A stretch of DNA of 64,000 nt from Planktothrix tepida PCC 9214 (lineage in GTDB: Bacteria > Cyanobacteriota > Cyanobacteriia > Cyanobacteriales > Microcoleaceae): contig NZ_LN889803.1 of assembly GCF_900009145.1 (NCBI RefSeq), forward strand, positions 205,894 through 269,893, read 5' to 3'. Position numbers and translations under genes: made by a program. The notes under the pieces were generated by a model. The model made no database searches. It was not told the origin of the DNA and saw only the letters and a list, made by a program, of their open reading frames with translations. Positions 61,924 to 64,000 of the stretch are shown in pieces. Within the stretch, counting starts at the first letter, position 1; each line of letters opens with the position of its first letter.

Positions 61924-62772
61924 TTATAGCAAGAGTTCATTAGCCGTAATCGCACAGTTTCGTCCTTTGGCTTTCGCTTCATATAAAGCGGCATCAGCCG
62001 ATTCTGTGAGTTGCAAACTCGATAATCCGTGGACTGGAAAACTGGCAATTCCCAAAGAAATTGTCAGTTTTTCCCAAAATGCGTCATGCTTTTCTATCCT
62101 CAATCTTTCAACTCCTGAACGCAGTTTTTCTGCTAAATTTTTAGCTTCTTCTAAAGACGTTCTGGGTAAAATCAGCATTAACTCTTCTCCTCCATATCGA
62201 CAAGCAATATCTGATTGACGAATATTATCAATCAAAAATTGACTGATTTCCTGTAGAACCACATCTCCAACTTGATGCCCCCATTTATCATTAAACCTTT
62301 TAAAATAATCGATATCAATCATAATAACACTGAGGACTTGCTGATGTTCCTGGGCATATTTAAGATGACGGTCTAAGGATTTTTCCTGATAACGTCGATT
62401 AAACAAACCGGTCAAGGGATCTCGAATACTAAGATTGTGAGTATATTCTTCAATAAAATCTCCATGAGCCGTTGCTGTTTCTAAGATAATTCTCAAATCA
62501 TGATTGGCTTGGCTGACAGTTTCCAGTAAGAGTCTGAGTTGACGTTCTGATGCTTTTAATTTAGCTTCAGCTAGTTTTCGTTCTCGGATTTCAAAGTGCA
62601 ATTGTCGGTTGGATTCATATAATTGAGATTCTACTAAATCAGCATGAACGGTTGTTGCTTCTAATAAAATTTCTAAATCCAACTTTTCCCGTTTCAAGAT
62701 TTCTAACTCTTGAGAGAGTTTTTCCGTTTCCAAGAACAGTTCAGAGAGTGAGTGGGGGGTGGTTTGCTGCAT
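61924..62772 (-). CDS. GGDEF diguanylate cyclase (proximal copy)
   Basis: A 282-residue paralogue of the gene at 60974, with the same duplicated coiled coil (EKLDLEILLEATTVHADLVE; DLRIILETATAHGDFIEE). The active site reads GGEEL, still compatible with cyclase activity, and the I-site RQSD is kept. The STAS gene lies 79 bp upstream on the same strand. The tandem pair probably arose by duplication. Confidence 0.92.
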   Translation of the reverse strand: MQQTTPHSLSELFLETEKLSQELEILKREKLDLEILLEATTVHADLVESQLYESNRQLHFEIRERKLAEAKLKASERQLRLLLETVSQANHDLRIILETATAHGDFIEEYTHNLSIRDPLTGLFNRRYQEKSLDRHLKYAQEHQQVLSVIMIDIDYFKRFNDKWGHQVGDVVLQEISQFLIDNIRQSDIACRYGGEELMLILPRTSLEEAKNLAEKLRSGVERLRIEKHDAFWEKLTISLGIASFPVHGLSSLQLTESADAALYEAKAKGRNCAITANELLL

Positions 62773-62851
62773 CTTTAAAGTATCCCTCTGGTCTATAAAT
62801 AAATACTTTAGTTTAGCCTTTAGCCTTCATGGGTCATGGAAATGAAAGAAA

Positions 62852-63205
62852 TTATTTAATCTTGAGTTCCAAAGTTGGCATTAATCGTTGTAAATTTTTT
62901 AGGGATTTTCCTTGCCAGGGAATTGTATTAGAGGCTAAAATGATTAATCCCATTTCTTTCTTTTGACGAACTTTAATAACAAATTTAGACAGCATATTAA
63001 TCCCCGAACTATTCAAAAACTCTAACTCTTGGAGATCCAGGGTAATCAAGGTGGGTTCTTCTAGCAAAATATCATTCAGTAACTTAATCACAGGATTAGT
63101 ATCTTCAAGACCACTCAAACGCAATGAACCTGATAACGTGATGGTATGGGTATTACTCTCATAGCTCACTTGATAATCTTCCGTTTTAAATTCTTTCATT
63201 ACCAT
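62852..63205 (-). CDS. STAS-domain regulator (slr1659-like)
   Basis: A 117-residue single STAS domain. The central strand-turn LITLDLQELEFLNSSGINMLSKFVI contains the phosphorylatable Ser (NSSG) of anti-sigma-factor antagonists. The sequence resembles the cyanobacterial slr1659 group. It sits between the ATP-binding regulator at 63256 and two GGDEF genes, all on one strand with short gaps. This suggests a partner-switch protein that controls cyclase activity. Confidence 0.88.
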   Translation of the reverse strand: MVMKEFKTEDYQVSYESNTHTITLSGSLRLSGLEDTNPVIKLLNDILLEEPTLITLDLQELEFLNSSGINMLSKFVIKVRQKKEMGLIILASNTIPWQGKSLKNLQRLMPTLELKIK

Positions 63206-63255
63206 TGTTATAATCCTTATATTTTGGGGGTAAATTAAACGTGGAATTTTAAAGT

Positions 63256-63876
63256 TTAAATGGCAAGTTGAACCATTGTTGTGACGTTGACAATTTTAGG
63301 TTCTGTTTGAATGGTTTCAAATTTCCATCCCAATCGAGCGAAGTAATCATTAATCATGGTTAAATATCCCAAGCCAGACTGGGTATCATTTTCTAAATTT
63401 TGTTCGATTTGCTTAATATACAATTCTTCGATATCAGAATTTATCAGTTTTTCAATAAACTCTTGAAAGGGTTGAACAGCTTCAGGAGTAATGCTATTCA
63501 CGACAACAAAGATTAGTCTATCTGTTTTTAAATACAGTTGAATGCTAATGGGTTGATTGACTGTATCATCGCTAAATTTCATCGCATTTTCTAATAATTC
63601 ATTTGCAATAAAACTAACGGAACTTTTAATGTCATTTTGTCGAGAGGAAGTCGCTTGATCATATTCACTTTTTGGGAAAAATGTTGTTACATAATCAGCC
63701 ATAAAATTAGCTGACAAACCATTATTACGCCAACGCTGTTTGAGCGGCATGGAATAGGGAGAGAAACCAATCATCAGAAATTCATTGCTGACGAGAGGAA
63801 CTTCAACAAAGTCGCCAAAAATCTCGGTCATAAATTCTTTAAGTGATAACAAACCAAAGGCTATTGAGCTAATCAT
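63256..63876 (-). CDS. SiaB-like (DUF6272) ATP-binding regulatory protein
   Basis: A 206-residue protein. The N-box of a GHKL/HATPase fold is seen in FIANELLENAMKFSDD, and the G-rich lid is SGLGYLTMINDY. This matches SiaB-type kinases (DUF6272) that phosphorylate or bind a STAS partner. In Pseudomonas the SiaABCD set links such a kinase and a SiaC antagonist to the diguanylate cyclase SiaD. The gene order here, kinase-like, STAS, GGDEF, GGDEF, is the same idea. No SiaA-like phosphatase is in the window; it could lie beyond the right edge. Confidence 0.8.
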   Translation of the reverse strand: MISSIAFGLLSLKEFMTEIFGDFVEVPLVSNEFLMIGFSPYSMPLKQRWRNNGLSANFMADYVTTFFPKSEYDQATSSRQNDIKSSVSFIANELLENAMKFSDDTVNQPISIQLYLKTDRLIFVVVNSITPEAVQPFQEFIEKLINSDIEELYIKQIEQNLENDTQSGLGYLTMINDYFARLGWKFETIQTEPKIVNVTTMVQLAI

Positions 63877-64000
63877 TTTACTTTTTTACGAAAAGTAAAC
63901 AAGGGTAAAATAAATAAATTTAGGGAAAAGCACTAAAACAGTGGGAGTCGAATCTCTAAGTGTAACTGGGCTAGGGTGAGTGTAAACAATCTAACCCCAT

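Noticed and set aside
1-64000. tRNA, rRNA, tmRNA and riboswitch genes
   Set aside because: I looked for cloverleaf and conserved RNA motifs in the gaps and saw none; a covariance-model scan could still find a short RNA that I missed.

Overview
The window looks like a chromosomal stretch of a filamentous or colonial cyanobacterium of the Oscillatoriales/Planktothrix kind. The grounds are frequent GCGATCGC (HIP1) octamers, low GC, chlM (chlorophyll), a CrtD-like carotenoid desaturase, AAA_35/GAF proteins, PEP-CTERM and RTX proteins, a secreted CHAT protein, and many short hairpin repeats of the GTAGGGGCGAGG type. The genus is an inference. No rRNA or tRNA gene was found.

Layout. 1-2.9 kb: a pseudo-receiver protein, a hypothetical protein and crtD. 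2.9-9.7 kb (minus strand): a MoxR / degenerate-vWA / inactive-STAND ternary conflict-type operon. Its last gene, a vWA-like plus SUMF1 (formylglycine-generating-enzyme-like) fusion, is cut in two by an IS200/IS605-family element at 3799-5550. 10-24.9 kb: mostly housekeeping genes (CPBP protease, double histidine phosphatase, two dihydroorotase-family proteins of which one is a pseudoenzyme, RTX protein, lepB, tsaE, yvcK-like, Mla-type ABC ATPase), with a decayed Septu-like (PtuA/PtuB) defence locus at 19.6-20.9 kb.

26.2-36.4 kb: a compact type III-B-like CRISPR-Cas island. It holds a CARF-HEPN effector, a Cas10/Cmr2 without an HD domain but with GGDD, Cmr3, Cmr4-like, a Cmr5-like small subunit, a 25-repeat array, and on the opposite strand a Cmr6-Cmr1 double-RAMP protein. 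No cas6, cas1 or cas2 is present. The island is bracketed by two copies of the 3' end of a GAF-protein gene. 36.7-42.1 kb: a two-gene operon of an AAA-type adenylate cyclase and an AAA plus four-GAF protein, which may form a cyclic-nucleotide producer/receptor pair.

42.3-50.8 kb: an IS701-like transposase remnant, chlM, small genes, and an SLH-glycosidase gene separated from its start codon by a second IS copy (46009-47760) of the same length and with identical encoded proteins; then a secreted protein, an Rpn nuclease, a VanX-like dipeptidase and a methyltransferase. 50.9-54.7 kb: an XPB-like helicase and a Bax1-like (DUF790) nuclease followed directly by a second, orphan CRISPR array (9 canonical repeats). 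55-64 kb: oligopeptide permease, apt, cupin, CHAT protein, DUF305 lipoprotein and degenerate Nudix protein. It ends in a minus-strand operon of a SiaB-like ATP-binding regulator, a STAS protein and two GGDEF diguanylate cyclases, which reads as a partner-switch-to-c-di-GMP module.

The two IS copies share the 5' target TTTAC and the right terminus TCAA. Removing each copy in silico restores a clean native reading frame, which fixes both boundaries and identifies the two disrupted genes.
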